This document shows positions 42,585 to 51,366 of a DNA stretch of 64,000 bases, piece by piece. Below the pieces are notes generated by a model, which was not told the origin of the DNA, searched no databases, and saw only the letters and a program-made list of their open reading frames with translations. The translations under genes were made by a program, and so were the position numbers. Origin of the DNA: Bacillus sp. FJAT-42376 (GTDB lineage Bacteria > Bacillota > Bacilli > Bacillales > Bacillaceae); the NCBI RefSeq assembly GCF_003816055.1, contig NZ_CP033906.1:1054001-1118000 (forward strand), read 5' to 3'. Every line of letters begins with the position of its first letter. Within the stretch, counting starts at the first letter, position 1.

Positions 42585-42619
42585 ATCCCCCGTCATTTTG
42601 GCGGGGGATTATTTTTTTA
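42585..42619 (+). terminator. Terminator downstream of the DIP1984 gene
   Basis: ATCCCCC / GGGGGAT around an 11-base loop, followed by TATTTTTTT. Confidence 0.8.
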
Positions 42620-42659
42620 CATGGCTATGCTAAAGCATGTTGCTGATTTTTGAACCCCG

Positions 42660-42780
42660 GTTGATTGAAGCGGAAGGCGTGAGACTCCGAGCTTGAGAGC
42701 AGCGGGACATGTGAGATCCCGCAGTCGCAAAGCGGCGAGGCCCGCCTAAGGATAAGCGAACGGCTGCAGCGGAAATCAAC
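42660..42780. repeat. Bacillaceae interspersed element (copy 3)
   Basis: Third copy, GTTGATTG... to ...AATCAAC, with the gagactcc and gatcccgcag core words diverged and an insertion compared with copy 1. Same terminal pairing as copy 1. No coding capacity. Confidence 0.7.
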
Positions 42781-42800
42781 AGCGAAGTTTACAGAGCTTT

Positions 42801-43163
42801 TTACATAAATGCATACATGAACAGCCCGAAATATAACGGGCCGAGGAAAAGGATAAAACTTCCCCCGATGAGGACCGGTCTTGCCTGCTTTGGTATTTCC
42901 TCATAGATGGAATCCCCATTCTCGTCTTTTATTTTAAAACTGAAAAAGACATCCCACAGGAGTCCGCCCGCAAAAACAAACTTCCACACAATCGGTGTGA
43001 AGAAGCTTGAGCCTGTGACATACCCCATTAGTCCGATCCACGTCAAGATGGAAACGATGAAATCGGCCCTCATCCATGTGGTTTTGTAGCCTCCTTTAAG
43101 AAGGAAGCCGATTGCGGCCGTGCCTAAAATCCCTAAATAAATGACCCACAGCATATGTATCAC
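42801..43163 (-). CDS. Small integral membrane protein, unknown
   Basis: A 120-residue protein with four hydrophobic segments (about 3-20, 34-52, 57-74, 92-116). Start is either GTG 43163 or ATG 43154. A polar cytoplasmic-type loop carries KIKDENGDSIYEEIPKQAR. I do not recognise the family. Upstream on its side is the featureless stretch before the TOMM precursor. Monocistronic. Confidence 0.65.
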   Translation of the reverse strand: MIHMLWVIYLGILGTAAIGFLLKGGYKTTWMRADFIVSILTWIGLMGYVTGSSFFTPIVWKFVFAGGLLWDVFFSFKIKDENGDSIYEEIPKQARPVLIGGSFILFLGPLYFGLFMYAFM

Positions 43164-43497
43164 GTGATGTACCTGCTTTCTCCAGTATGACTCTATTATA
43201 GTTCAGAAGAATGATAGATGAACAGATACCGTGTAATGGAACTGCGTGCCCATAGTGCCCGGTCAGGCGGCCCTTGGGCTTGCCTTAACAGGACGCTGTG
43301 TCTGCTGCTGGTTTCACTGGCTGACAAACCGGTCGAATTTAGATCCTTCCGATGTTTGAAGATTGGGCTTACCCACTATGAACCCAATTCTGCTGTTCTA
43401 CATAAATTAGGGGGGAATGACACGGAAATGGTGCATTCACCTAGCACGAAGTGAATTTATGAGGGCATGCGAATATAAACATACGGAGGTTATGCAA
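43164..43497. promoter_or_regulatory. Upstream region of the bacteriocin precursor gene
   Basis: 334 bases carrying the promoter of the TOMM precursor somewhere, but no clear sigma-A boxes are visible. Short open frames at 43218-43454 lack ribosome sites. A strong site (GGAGG at 43486) stands before the precursor ATG. Confidence 0.4.
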
Positions 43498-43779
43498 ATG
43501 TATCCAATTCAACATGATTTACAGGCATTGCAATTAGGCGATTACCACGTGGGGCAAGTGACTCCCTGGGATATACGGGATGCGCAATATGGAGATTCCA
43601 GCCGGCTCTGGGGCTGTGTAGGAATTGGGATTTTCCGATGTTTCGGATGTGCCGGATGTGCGGGCTGCGGCGGATGCGGAGGCTGCGGCGGCTGTGGAGG
43701 CTGTGCGGGATGCGCGGTTCGCTGCGGAGGCTGTGCACGCTGCGGCGGATGCGGAAGATGCTGGAGAGGCCAGGAGTAA
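43498..43779 (+). CDS. TOMM precursor, heterocycloanthracin/sonorensin type
   Basis: A 93-residue ribosomal peptide precursor. Leader: MYPIQHDLQALQLGDYHVGQ then VTPWDIRDAQYGDSSRLWG. The core begins at Cys 40 and has 15 cysteines, mostly in Cys-Gly-Gly or Cys-Ala-Gly triplets, with no Ser or Thr: C-VGIGIFR-C-FG-CAGCAG, four CGG units, CAG, C-AVR, CGG, CAR, CGG, CGR, C-WRGQE. This repeated Cys-Xaa-Xaa is the hallmark of the Bacillus heterocycloanthracin/sonorensin family. The cysteines should be cyclodehydrated and oxidised to thiazoles by the enzymes encoded next. ATG 43498 is chosen (GGAGG 8 bases before); ATG 43492 is too close. A terminator follows, keeping precursor message high. Confidence 0.93.
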   Translation: MYPIQHDLQALQLGDYHVGQVTPWDIRDAQYGDSSRLWGCVGIGIFRCFGCAGCAGCGGCGGCGGCGGCAGCAVRCGGCARCGGCGRCWRGQE

Positions 43780-43796
43780 GGTCTGCCGTTTCATAC

Positions 43797-43828
43797 AAAA
43801 CCCCTGTGCATATGCACAGGGGTTTTTT
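43797..43828 (+). terminator. Terminator / attenuator after the TOMM precursor
   Basis: AACCCCTGTGCA / TGCACAGGGGTT, a perfect 12-bp stem with two-base loop, followed by a T-run. Placed between precursor and enzymes, it probably gives high precursor to enzyme ratio by partial readthrough. Confidence 0.88.
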
Positions 43829-43895
43829 GGTATAACGGACAATTTCCGCCGCATAGAGTTAATCGATATAGACTGATTTTTGGAGGAGGAGCGGA

Positions 43896-45716
43896 ATGCA
43901 GAATTTGGATCCTTCCATGCGGCTGAAAGTCAATCGGGATACGGTGTACATCCCCGATTCATCGGGCGGTATATATTTCAGAAATAACACCAGTTCATTC
44001 CAAATGAAGGGAAGCACGATTGCTCAATGGATTGAAAAACTGATGCCTATGTTTACAGGCGAGTACACGTTAGCGCAGCTGACTGGCGGACTGATGCCTG
44101 ATTACCGGGAGAGGGTGCTGGAGATTGCCGGCAGTCTTTTTCAGAATGGATATGTAAGAGATGTGAGCGGAGAACGGAGCCATCAGCTGACGGAACAGGT
44201 GCTGGAACGATACGGTCCGCAAATTGAATTTCTGGATGGATTCGGCGGATCGGGTGCTGCCCGGTTTGAGGATTATCGAAGGACGAAGGTTCTGGCAGCA
44301 GGCTCCGGCCCCTTTTTTGTCGCGCTCGTTTCCTCGCTCCTCGGATCGGGCTTGTCTAAGTTCCATATGAAAATCACCAATACGAACTGGACAGACCGGA
44401 GGCGCATAAAGGAATTAGCGGATCACGCCCGTCTGTCGGATCCGGATGCAGCTGTTGAAGAGGCCGATGCAAAGGACTGGGCGGAAGCCATCCGGCCCTT
44501 TGAGGCTATTCTGTATGTTTCAGAGGATAAGGAGGAATTGCAGTCCCTTGCCGCCATTTGCAGAGAAGAGGGGAAAATCCTGATTCCGGCGCTCATGATG
44601 GAAAATCAAGGGGTGGCAGGGCCGGTTTTATACCCTGAACAAGAAGCCGGTCCTGCAGCTGTGTTTAGAAGTATCCAATCAGATGGCGCCGCATCAGCAA
44701 AAGCTGGGTCTTCTGCCGCTTCTGCCATGCTTGCGAACCTCATTGCATTTGAGTGGCTGAAGACAGCGGCGGGACTGAAAGCAGCAGACCGGGAATTTTA
44801 TCTGCTCGACTTAGAAACGCTTGAGGGAGAGTGGCATCCGATAGCGCCTCATCCTGATCGGTCTGTCACTTTGAGCAGGGCGGGCGGGATCAGAGAGCGG
44901 ATCGAAAATGAAATGGAGATGAAGCTCGGGTATTGGATTGTCCGTTTCAGTGAATTAACCTCTCCTAAAACGGGGATTTTCCGAACGTGGGATGAAGGAG
45001 ATCTCCCGCAGCTTCCGCTTGCGCAATGCAGGGTTCAGGCCGCACATCCAGAAACCGGGGGCGTGCTGCCTGAAGTGATCTGCGCCGGGCTGACTCATGA
45101 AGAGGCGCGGAGAGAAGCCGGTCTTGCCGGAATTGAAGCCTATGCCGCGTGTCTGTTCGGCACGGCGGGAGCGGGGGCAGGCGAAACGGCGGCGGAAGCC
45201 GTCTGCCGCGGTCTCCAAAGGGTGCTGGAAGAAGAACTCAGCCGGAGAAATCAGGAAACGAGCCCTGTCTATCCCGTTCAGCTGCAGGCAGAGGATGAAA
45301 CATGCCGGTATTACTGGCAGGTGCTGAATACACTTCAATCCCGGCCTGCAGCAGCGGTTGGCAAGGAAGTGGCCGGTTTCCCGTCCGTTTGGATCGGAAC
45401 GAACCGGGGCTGGACGAACAGCACCGGTCTGAACGTGACCCTTGCCATGAGAAATGCATTGAAAAAAGCCATTCAGCTCGTTCAGTCACCAAACGGAGAA
45501 GGTCAAGTGAAGCCGCCGGTGCCCCTGCAGAATTCGTTCCATCTGATTGTGCCTCCTTATGAACTGGATGAACGAACGCTTTTCCTTCAGGCAGAGTCCA
45601 TATTGGAACAGGAAGGAAGAAGTGTGGAAATTGAAGAGCTTGACATGGGCCCTCTCTTGAAAGAAGGAATTGCGGGAGTGTTCCGGGTTGCTCTAAGAGA
45701 GGAGGAAGCTGAATGA
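43896..45716 (+). CDS. TOMM maturation protein, ThiF-like (heterocycloanthracin type)
   Basis: A 606-residue protein matching the putative thiazole-containing bacteriocin maturation family (ocin ThiF-like). Residues about 1-100 resemble a RiPP recognition element that binds the leader. Residues 131-156 (KVLAAGSGPFFVALVSSLLG) start an E1-like Rossmann domain; the middle carries another nucleotide-binding-like part and the C-terminus a conserved domain ending GIAGVFRVALREEE. Cyclodehydratase scaffold and partner of the YcaO enzyme. GGAGGAGCGG precedes the ATG. Ends overlapping the next start by 4 bases (ATGA). Confidence 0.85.
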   Translation: MQNLDPSMRLKVNRDTVYIPDSSGGIYFRNNTSSFQMKGSTIAQWIEKLMPMFTGEYTLAQLTGGLMPDYRERVLEIAGSLFQNGYVRDVSGERSHQLTEQVLERYGPQIEFLDGFGGSGAARFEDYRRTKVLAAGSGPFFVALVSSLLGSGLSKFHMKITNTNWTDRRRIKELADHARLSDPDAAVEEADAKDWAEAIRPFEAILYVSEDKEELQSLAAICREEGKILIPALMMENQGVAGPVLYPEQEAGPAAVFRSIQSDGAASAKAGSSAASAMLANLIAFEWLKTAAGLKAADREFYLLDLETLEGEWHPIAPHPDRSVTLSRAGGIRERIENEMEMKLGYWIVRFSELTSPKTGIFRTWDEGDLPQLPLAQCRVQAAHPETGGVLPEVICAGLTHEEARREAGLAGIEAYAACLFGTAGAGAGETAAEAVCRGLQRVLEEELSRRNQETSPVYPVQLQAEDETCRYYWQVLNTLQSRPAAAVGKEVAGFPSVWIGTNRGWTNSTGLNVTLAMRNALKKAIQLVQSPNGEGQVKPPVPLQNSFHLIVPPYELDERTLFLQAESILEQEGRSVEIEELDMGPLLKEGIAGVFRVALREEEAE

Positions 45717-47647
45717 AGACCATCGCAGTGATCGGTGAAGGAGCTCTTGCGGATCTTGCCAGTGAGCAGCTGGCTTCCAGCTATGAAGTGATTCATGCAA
45801 AAGCTGCCGGGGACGGGACGGCTGGAGCACAGATTGCCCTGCTTTTGCAGGATGGCTGGAACGCTTCTTTTTACAGGGAAAACCGTAAAAAACTCGGGGG
45901 CGTTCCCCGGCTGTATGCCTATATGTCTTTTGGGGAGGCTGTGATCGGACCGTTTGAAGAGGACGGATGGAAAGGCTGTGTGTATTGTGCTTCTGTGAGA
46001 AGGCTGATGGCCGGGCGGGACCGGAAGGAAATGTGGGATTTGACGGAACGATTGGATGAAACGGGCAGCTCCAGGGATGCATGGGCCACAAGGGCAGCGA
46101 TGGAGCAAGTCATTCATGTGATCGGGGATGAGATCCGCTTATCCCTTAGCGGCAAGCCGGTCCGTTCAGAAGGAGCGGTCTATTTGATGAATTTAAAAAC
46201 GCTGTCCGGGAGCTGGCATTCCTTTCTGGCAGATCCTTTCTGCAAAGTATGCGGCACACCTGAAGAAGACTCTCCGGAACTTGCGCGCATCAGACTTGAG
46301 CCAAGCCCGAAAATCAGTGAAGACAGCTACCGCTGCCGTTCCATGTCCGAACTCTCGCACGTTCTTTTCAAGGATTATCTGGACGGGAAAACCGGGATCT
46401 TCAATGAAAAAACGGTCGATCTCTCAACCCCGTTTGCCGACGCCATCATCAATCTTCCTCTATTCGGGGGAAATGAGGGGACAGCGGGGCGTACCCTTTC
46501 CTACGAAGCGAGCGGAATGACGGCGATCTTGGAGGGGCTTGAGCGCTATTGCGGCATGCTTCCGAGGGGGAAAAAACCGGTCATTCGGGATAGCTACAGC
46601 CAGTTAAGCGAGTATGCCATCGATCCGAGGACGGTAGGCGTTCATGCCCCTGAAAACTATGAGCAGCCCGGCTTTCCCTTTAAGCCGTTCCGCCCTGACA
46701 GGAAGATGAGCTGGGTATGGGGATACTCTTTTTTACAGGAAAGGCCGGTTCTTGTACCGGAGCTGCTTGCGTATTACAGCCTAGGCTGCGGTCATAAAGG
46801 CGGATATGTGTACGAAACTTCCAACGGGTGTGCGGTGGGCGGAAGCCTGGAAGAGGCCGTTTTTCACGGGATCATGGAAGTGGCGGAGCGCGATTCCTTC
46901 CTGATCACCTGGTATGCAAAGCTTCCTCTCAGGAAGGTTGATCCCCGTTCAGCAGGGGATGAAGAGCTGAATCTGATGCTTGACCGGATGGAATTTGTAA
47001 GCGGCTACGAGCTTCACTTGTTCCGTTCCACGATGGAGCACGGCATCCCGAGCATCTGGACTGTCGTTAAAAACCGAAATGACTCCGGCATGAATGTCAT
47101 GTGTGCGGCTGGAGCCCATCTCGATCCGGTGAAGGCTGTGAAAAGTGCGGTGTTTGAGCTGGCCGGGATGATGGGGGGGCTCGGTGAAAAGCTCGAGCAC
47201 AGCCGGGAACGTTATGAAAACATGCTTGCGGACGGGTCGCTTGTGAAAAAGATGGAGGATCACGGCATGCTTTACGGGCTGAAGGAAGCAGAGGAGCGGC
47301 TCGGATTTTTGCTGAATGATACCCGGCCCATGCTTACGTTTGAAGAGGCTTTCGGGCGAACGCCGGTCCGGTCCGATTTAAAAGAAGATTTGGAAGATGT
47401 CCTCGGGCGTTTCAAAGAACGGAAGATGGATGTGATTGTGGTGGACCAGACGGCGCCCGAGCTGAAACGAAATGGCCTGCACTGTGTAAAGGTGCTGATT
47501 CCGGGCATGCTTCCTATGACGTTCGGCCATCATTTAACCCGCGTAACAGGTCTTGAACGGGTGCTGAAGGTACCGGCTGAGCTGGGGTATTATCCTAAAC
47601 CGCTGACCATGGCGGAGCTCAACCCGTATCCGCATCCGTTCCCATAG
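45713..47647 (+). CDS. Fused leader-binding / YcaO cyclodehydratase for TOMM
   Basis: A 644-residue fusion. Residues 1-190 are an E1-like domain with two zinc CxxC pairs (C89/C92 in GCVYCAS and C177/C180 in CKVCGT). Residues about 235-640 are the YcaO ATPase: SYEASGMTAILEGLERYCG (263-281), VGGSLEEAVFHGIMEVAERD (375-394; E389 and E392 with R393-D394), and the Pro-rich C-terminus PYPHPFP, which is typical of azoline-forming YcaO enzymes. It phosphorylates the peptide backbone and cyclises Cys to thiazoline. Translationally coupled with the ThiF-like gene. Confidence 0.92.
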   Translation: MKTIAVIGEGALADLASEQLASSYEVIHAKAAGDGTAGAQIALLLQDGWNASFYRENRKKLGGVPRLYAYMSFGEAVIGPFEEDGWKGCVYCASVRRLMAGRDRKEMWDLTERLDETGSSRDAWATRAAMEQVIHVIGDEIRLSLSGKPVRSEGAVYLMNLKTLSGSWHSFLADPFCKVCGTPEEDSPELARIRLEPSPKISEDSYRCRSMSELSHVLFKDYLDGKTGIFNEKTVDLSTPFADAIINLPLFGGNEGTAGRTLSYEASGMTAILEGLERYCGMLPRGKKPVIRDSYSQLSEYAIDPRTVGVHAPENYEQPGFPFKPFRPDRKMSWVWGYSFLQERPVLVPELLAYYSLGCGHKGGYVYETSNGCAVGGSLEEAVFHGIMEVAERDSFLITWYAKLPLRKVDPRSAGDEELNLMLDRMEFVSGYELHLFRSTMEHGIPSIWTVVKNRNDSGMNVMCAAGAHLDPVKAVKSAVFELAGMMGGLGEKLEHSRERYENMLADGSLVKKMEDHGMLYGLKEAEERLGFLLNDTRPMLTFEEAFGRTPVRSDLKEDLEDVLGRFKERKMDVIVVDQTAPELKRNGLHCVKVLIPGMLPMTFGHHLTRVTGLERVLKVPAELGYYPKPLTMAELNPYPHPFP

Positions 47648-47659
47648 GAGGAGTGTGCG

Positions 47660-49207
47660 GTGAATACGAAGGAACTGCTTTACACCATTCACTTTGATAT
47701 GGATCGGGCAAATCCCCCTGACTGGAAGCCGGACTGGGACGATGCCCCGCTTCCTTATAAAGTGTATAAAGGTCTTGAAACGTTTCCGCTTTCGTCAGCT
47801 GTACCCCTCCGTCTATCAGAATCAGAGGAGCCGAAGCAGCCGGATCTGGAGAGAATCGGACACTTTCTCTGGTACACCTACGGACTGGCGCAATGTACAC
47901 AGACCGCCTATACAGAAGGGGACCTCGTTCAGTCGCTGAGAAGGTTCGCTCCGTCCGGAGGAGGCTTGTACCCGAACGAATTGTATGTGTATTTGAAAAT
48001 TGAGGATGCTCCCGCAGGCGTCTACCATTACGATGTCGCAGGCCACCGGCTCGTGCTCTTAAGAGAAGGGGAAGCCGATGGATATTTGTCCAAAGCACTC
48101 GGCAGCGGCTGTGATCTTTCTTCGTGCTTCGGGGCAGCCATCATCTCGACAAGGTTCTGGAAAAACTTTTTCAAATACCATCAGTTTTCCTACCGGCTGC
48201 AGGGGCTTGATGCAGGGGTCCTGATTGGTCATCTGCAGGAGACAGCGAAGCGGTTCGGATTTGCATCCGGCGTGTATTTTCAGTTTCTTGACAGGGCGCT
48301 TAACCATCTCCTTGGTCTGAGCGACAAGGAGGAAAGTGTATACGCGGTTGTGCCCCTTTCCGTTGAGGCGACGAGATGGTGTGCAGGCGGGAACCGGCCT
48401 GAGGTGACCTCAGAAATCCTGTGCAGAACCATTCCTGCCATTCAAACGAGTTATTCGGCAGGCTCGAAAAGGATACTGGAATTTCCTGCTTTATGCGAGG
48501 CCAACGAAGCATCTTTTTTCGATTCGTCTGAATCATTCAGGCGGATCAGGCCGGCGGAAAAGCCTGTCCCGGAAGGACGGAGGCTGGAGCTGCCGGGAAC
48601 GGGGGTTTCTTATGATTTGGCTGAAGCGTGCCGAAACCGGTTTTCCCCGGAAATGGATTTCACGCATGGAAAAGTCACCATGGAACAGACCGGGACTCTG
48701 CTGAGAGAGGCGTTCCGTTCATTTGCCGGCCGGAATGATCTCGACGGTCTGGGGCAAAACCTCCCCCGCGTATCCATCTATGCGTGCTTTCATAAGGTAG
48801 ATGGCATTCCGGACGGAGCTTATCAATACTGCGATTCTGAACAGGAGATCGCGGAAATCAGACGCGGTGATCACCGGTTTTTCCTGCAGGACGCTATGTC
48901 TCTCCACAATATTAACCTCTACCAGGTTCCGATGGTCATCCACATAGCCGGGAGCCGGAACCACCTGCTGGATGAGCTCGGATACAGAGGCTACCGCATA
49001 CAGCAAATGGAAGCGGGAATGCTCACCCAAAAGCTCCTGCTCACTGCAGCGGCCATCGGCTGGGGAGGCCATCCGCTGCTTGGATATGATGTGAATAAAT
49101 GCGACGAACTTTACGGAATGGAAGAGCGGGGAGAAACGTGCCTCATCCAAATCCCAATCGGGCCCTGCCGCAAGCGGGCATGGCTTGCGGGGGGGCTGCA
49201 CACGTGA
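47660..49207 (+). CDS. SagB/ThcOx-type azoline dehydrogenase
   Basis: A 515-residue FMN-dependent oxidoreductase oxidising thiazolines to thiazoles. It carries two nitroreductase-like modules: about 60-270 (RRFAPSGGGLYPNELYVYLK; VYHYDVAGHRLVLLREGE) and about 320-510 (GLGQNLPRVSIYACFHKVDG; QMEAGMLTQKLLLTAAAIGW). The duplicated layout is usual for the SagB of this bacteriocin family. GTG start at 47660 with AGGAGGAG upstream. Ends with an overlapping TGATG at 49205-49209. Confidence 0.9.
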   Translation: MNTKELLYTIHFDMDRANPPDWKPDWDDAPLPYKVYKGLETFPLSSAVPLRLSESEEPKQPDLERIGHFLWYTYGLAQCTQTAYTEGDLVQSLRRFAPSGGGLYPNELYVYLKIEDAPAGVYHYDVAGHRLVLLREGEADGYLSKALGSGCDLSSCFGAAIISTRFWKNFFKYHQFSYRLQGLDAGVLIGHLQETAKRFGFASGVYFQFLDRALNHLLGLSDKEESVYAVVPLSVEATRWCAGGNRPEVTSEILCRTIPAIQTSYSAGSKRILEFPALCEANEASFFDSSESFRRIRPAEKPVPEGRRLELPGTGVSYDLAEACRNRFSPEMDFTHGKVTMEQTGTLLREAFRSFAGRNDLDGLGQNLPRVSIYACFHKVDGIPDGAYQYCDSEQEIAEIRRGDHRFFLQDAMSLHNINLYQVPMVIHIAGSRNHLLDELGYRGYRIQQMEAGMLTQKLLLTAAAIGWGGHPLLGYDVNKCDELYGMEERGETCLIQIPIGPCRKRAWLAGGLHT

Positions 49208-49302
49208 TGCAGAAAATAAGAAAGACCGCCATGGATTCCGCTAACGGGTTCGGTTTCGAAGTGAAAAATTCGTATTTGCAAAGCTTTTCGCACGGTAATT
49301 AA
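49207..49302 (+). CDS. Possible short ORF coupled to SagB
   Basis: ATG at 49207 overlaps the SagB stop in TGATG. The 31-residue product is MQKIRKTAMDSANGFGFEVK followed by NSYLQSFSHGN. Such overlaps suggest translational coupling, but there is no independent ribosome site and composition is unremarkable. It could be a small accessory peptide or chance. Low confidence. Confidence 0.25.
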   Translation: MQKIRKTAMDSANGFGFEVKNSYLQSFSHGN

Positions 49303-49343
49303 CAGTTGAATTTACAGAACACTTTAGCAGTAAAATTAGCACG

Positions 49344-49381
49344 AAAAAAGCTCGGAGTCATTATGCTCTGAGCTTTCTTTG
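49344..49381 (+). terminator. Terminator of the TOMM cluster
   Basis: AAAAGCTCGGAG / CTCTGAGCTTT with one mismatch, followed by CTTTG. It ends the enzyme operon about 40-80 bases after SagB. Confidence 0.7.
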
Positions 49382-49435
49382 TTGCAGCAAATTTTGAAGA
49401 TAAGCACCCTTTAGTTGAAGAAGAAATAAGTGACA

Positions 49436-50098
49436 CTACAAGCAGAGCGTCTCATCCAATTTCTGAATCTTGGAGTGGGAAATTAAAAAAACATTGCCTA
49501 AAATGTCGATTTTGTCTCCCTTTACACGTACAGCACAATCTTTGTTCGAAGCATAAATGTTTATTTCCTCCGATAGGGGAGATAGTTCACTTTGGACAAA
49601 CGTAATGTTATTTTCGAGATCAAAATGAGAAAGGACGGAAAATTTGTCAAGACCAATTCCGTCGTAAACAGAGCTCATTTCAACTTTATATCCAAAGTTT
49701 TTCGAGCATAACCATTTTGCGGACATATTGATTGCACCAGCACTTGCTCCAATCACAACGCCGCTGCTTTTTTTAATCGAATCCGATAATTCATATTCCA
49801 TCAAAAAACCATTTTGTTTAAGAGTGTTCCCCCCCAATAAGAAAATGACTGAAGCATTTTGAATTATCGTTTGGGCATCTTCCTTCTGTACGTGATAATT
49901 AATTAGATGATATTCATCAAATATAATGCCAGCCTGGTCAAGCCACGATTGTTCAGTAGCACCATTATCTTCATAAATAGATGGATTTGAGCTAATCATA
50001 GCAAGCGATTTTCTATCAGTTATATCTGCCTGTAACACACTACCCAGATTCTCTGGAAAAAAATCGTTAAACCAACCTAAATAATAATGAGTTTTCAT
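49436..50098 (-). CDS. Peptidase S51 family protein
   Basis: A 220-residue dipeptidase E/cyanophycinase-like protein. The nucleophile Ser is in VVIGASAGAINMSA (about 118-131), preceded by the IFLLGGNTLKQNG loop. Start ATG 50098 with GGGGGTATTT upstream rather than the longer frame. It lies just past the TOMM cluster and runs toward it, with its own orientation; a role in leader removal is conceivable but unproven. S51 peptidases usually cleave Asp-X or cyanophycin. Confidence 0.78.
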   Translation of the reverse strand: MKTHYYLGWFNDFFPENLGSVLQADITDRKSLAMISSNPSIYEDNGATEQSWLDQAGIIFDEYHLINYHVQKEDAQTIIQNASVIFLLGGNTLKQNGFLMEYELSDSIKKSSGVVIGASAGAINMSAKWLCSKNFGYKVEMSSVYDGIGLDKFSVLSHFDLENNITFVQSELSPLSEEINIYASNKDCAVRVKGDKIDILGNVFLISHSKIQKLDETLCL

Positions 50099-50522
50099 AA
50101 ATACCCCCATAGCAAAGTGTAAATCTACCATTTATTCCTTGCGTCATCATTCTGTTTTCTTGTCACAAAAAAAGCTCTCAATATGAACCCATTATTGAAT
50201 ACAAGTTAAACAACACCCTTCACCTAACCTGCTCGATTAGTTGAATAACTACATAATTTTAACATAAATATCCAGAGAGCTGCTTACGTTTTCAACATAC
50301 CAATTCGCATAGCGATTCTCCAACTGACTGACAATAACCTCTGTCACTCAGCTAAAAGTGGTGCAAATTTGAGTGCTAAAACACAAAAAACATACATTAT
50401 TGTCCTTAAAATCAACGAAAAAAAGCAGTCCATTTAAGTTGATAATTGGACTGCTAATTAGTGTGTGAATTTAAGTTTTTGTTCTCAAAAACCGAACCCA
50501 TTAACATTCCGGCGGTCTTTCT
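50099..50522. other. Intergenic stretch between peptidase and ArsR gene
   Basis: About 420 AT-rich bases with no gene or repeat I can support. It holds the promoter of the peptidase gene. Confidence 0.35.
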
Positions 50523-50843
50523 TTATTCCTTTTCAGCCAAGTGCTTCATCACAGACAATTTATTCTCCCAGAACCGCTCATAATAGGCGAGCCAGTCTTT
50601 CAGTTCAGCAAGCGGTTCAGGATGCAGACGGTAAATTTTTTCCCGTCCGGACTTATGTCCTTTTATAAGCTCTGCTTCAGAGAGGATGTGAAGGTGCTTC
50701 ACGATGGCAGTCCGGCTGATTGGAAAGTGGGATGTGATTTCTGAGATCGGCAGCTCTTTTTCACTGAGTAATTGAAGGACCTTCCGTCTTGTAGGATCTG
50801 CAATTGCCTGGAACACATCATGCTTCTCGGCCATTGAAGTCAT
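50523..50843 (-). CDS. ArsR-family transcriptional regulator
   Basis: A 106-residue winged-HTH repressor: [20 protein letters not shown], then [20 protein letters not shown] as recognition region. No metal-binding CxC motif, so it is the metal-independent subtype. Its start (ATGA) overlaps the stop of the SRPBCC gene, so the pair is an operon; the regulator most likely represses that operon. An alternative start is at 50834. Confidence 0.88.
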   Translation of the reverse strand: MTSMAEKHDVFQAIADPTRRKVLQLLSEKELPISEITSHFPISRTAIVKHLHILSEAELIKGHKSGREKIYRLHPEPLAELKDWLAYYERFWENKLSVMKHLAEKE

Positions 50844-51259
50844 TCACCCTCAACTGCTTTTTTCAAACGCTCCTGAACAATCCCGTTCCAGCCGCCGTTC
50901 ATACGGTCGCGAATGTCGGAACTCTTTGCATTCGGTTTTTGCAGGAGGTCATCCGGGTTTTTCCACCCGCTGTGAATGAGCGTAAACTCTGTGGCATCCC
51001 CTAAATCTTTCAGAATAAATGAAACGATCCAGCCTTCCGTATCCCATGAAAAAGAGAGTTTTGCGGGAGGATCAATCTTCAGAACTTTGCACGGAGATGG
51101 ACCGAATGGAGATTGAACATGAAATTCGTATCCCTCCCGGGGTTCGAAGTCGTTGGGCATAAACCATTGGGCAATCCCCTCTGAAGTGGACACCATTTCC
51201 CAAACCTTTTGAATAGGGGCTTTAAGTGTTACTGTTTGGATAATATCTGGCAGGCTCAT
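50840..51259 (-). CDS. SRPBCC (AHSA1) domain protein
   Basis: A 139-residue START/AHA1-type helix-grip protein: [20 protein letters not shown], then the groove-forming [14 protein letters not shown] and [14 protein letters not shown]. ArsR-SRPBCC pairs are widespread in Bacillus; the SRPBCC partner probably binds a hydrophobic ligand. Start at ATG 51259 (AAAGGAG upstream) rather than the longer frame beginning at 51334. Upstream are two direct operator-like repeats. Confidence 0.85.
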   Translation of the reverse strand: MSLPDIIQTVTLKAPIQKVWEMVSTSEGIAQWFMPNDFEPREGYEFHVQSPFGPSPCKVLKIDPPAKLSFSWDTEGWIVSFILKDLGDATEFTLIHSGWKNPDDLLQKPNAKSSDIRDRMNGGWNGIVQERLKKAVEGE

Positions 51260-51280
51260 TTGAATTCTCCTTTTGGTGAA

Positions 51281-51328
51281 ATAACACCTTATGGTTGTAT
51301 AAAAATGATATAACACCAAATGGTTACA
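51281..51328. promoter_or_regulatory. Direct-repeat operator of the ArsR/SRPBCC operon
   Basis: ATAACACCTTATGGTTGTAT (51281-51300) and ATAACACCAAATGGTTACAT (51309-51328) are 28 bases apart and each is a partial inverted repeat around its centre. They lie just upstream of the SRPBCC start and are the likely ArsR-binding sites. Confidence 0.65.
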
Positions 51329-51366
51329 TGTCAATCTGTAAAAAGAGGCCCAGTTAGGCCTCCTTT

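Noticed and set aside
43218..43454. 78-codon ORF before the TOMM precursor
   Set aside because: No ribosome site, low-complexity composition, ends inside the precursor upstream region; likely chance.
43490..43854. Long minus-strand frames over the TOMM precursor
   Set aside because: Shadows of the GC-rich Cys/Gly repeat codons of the precursor.
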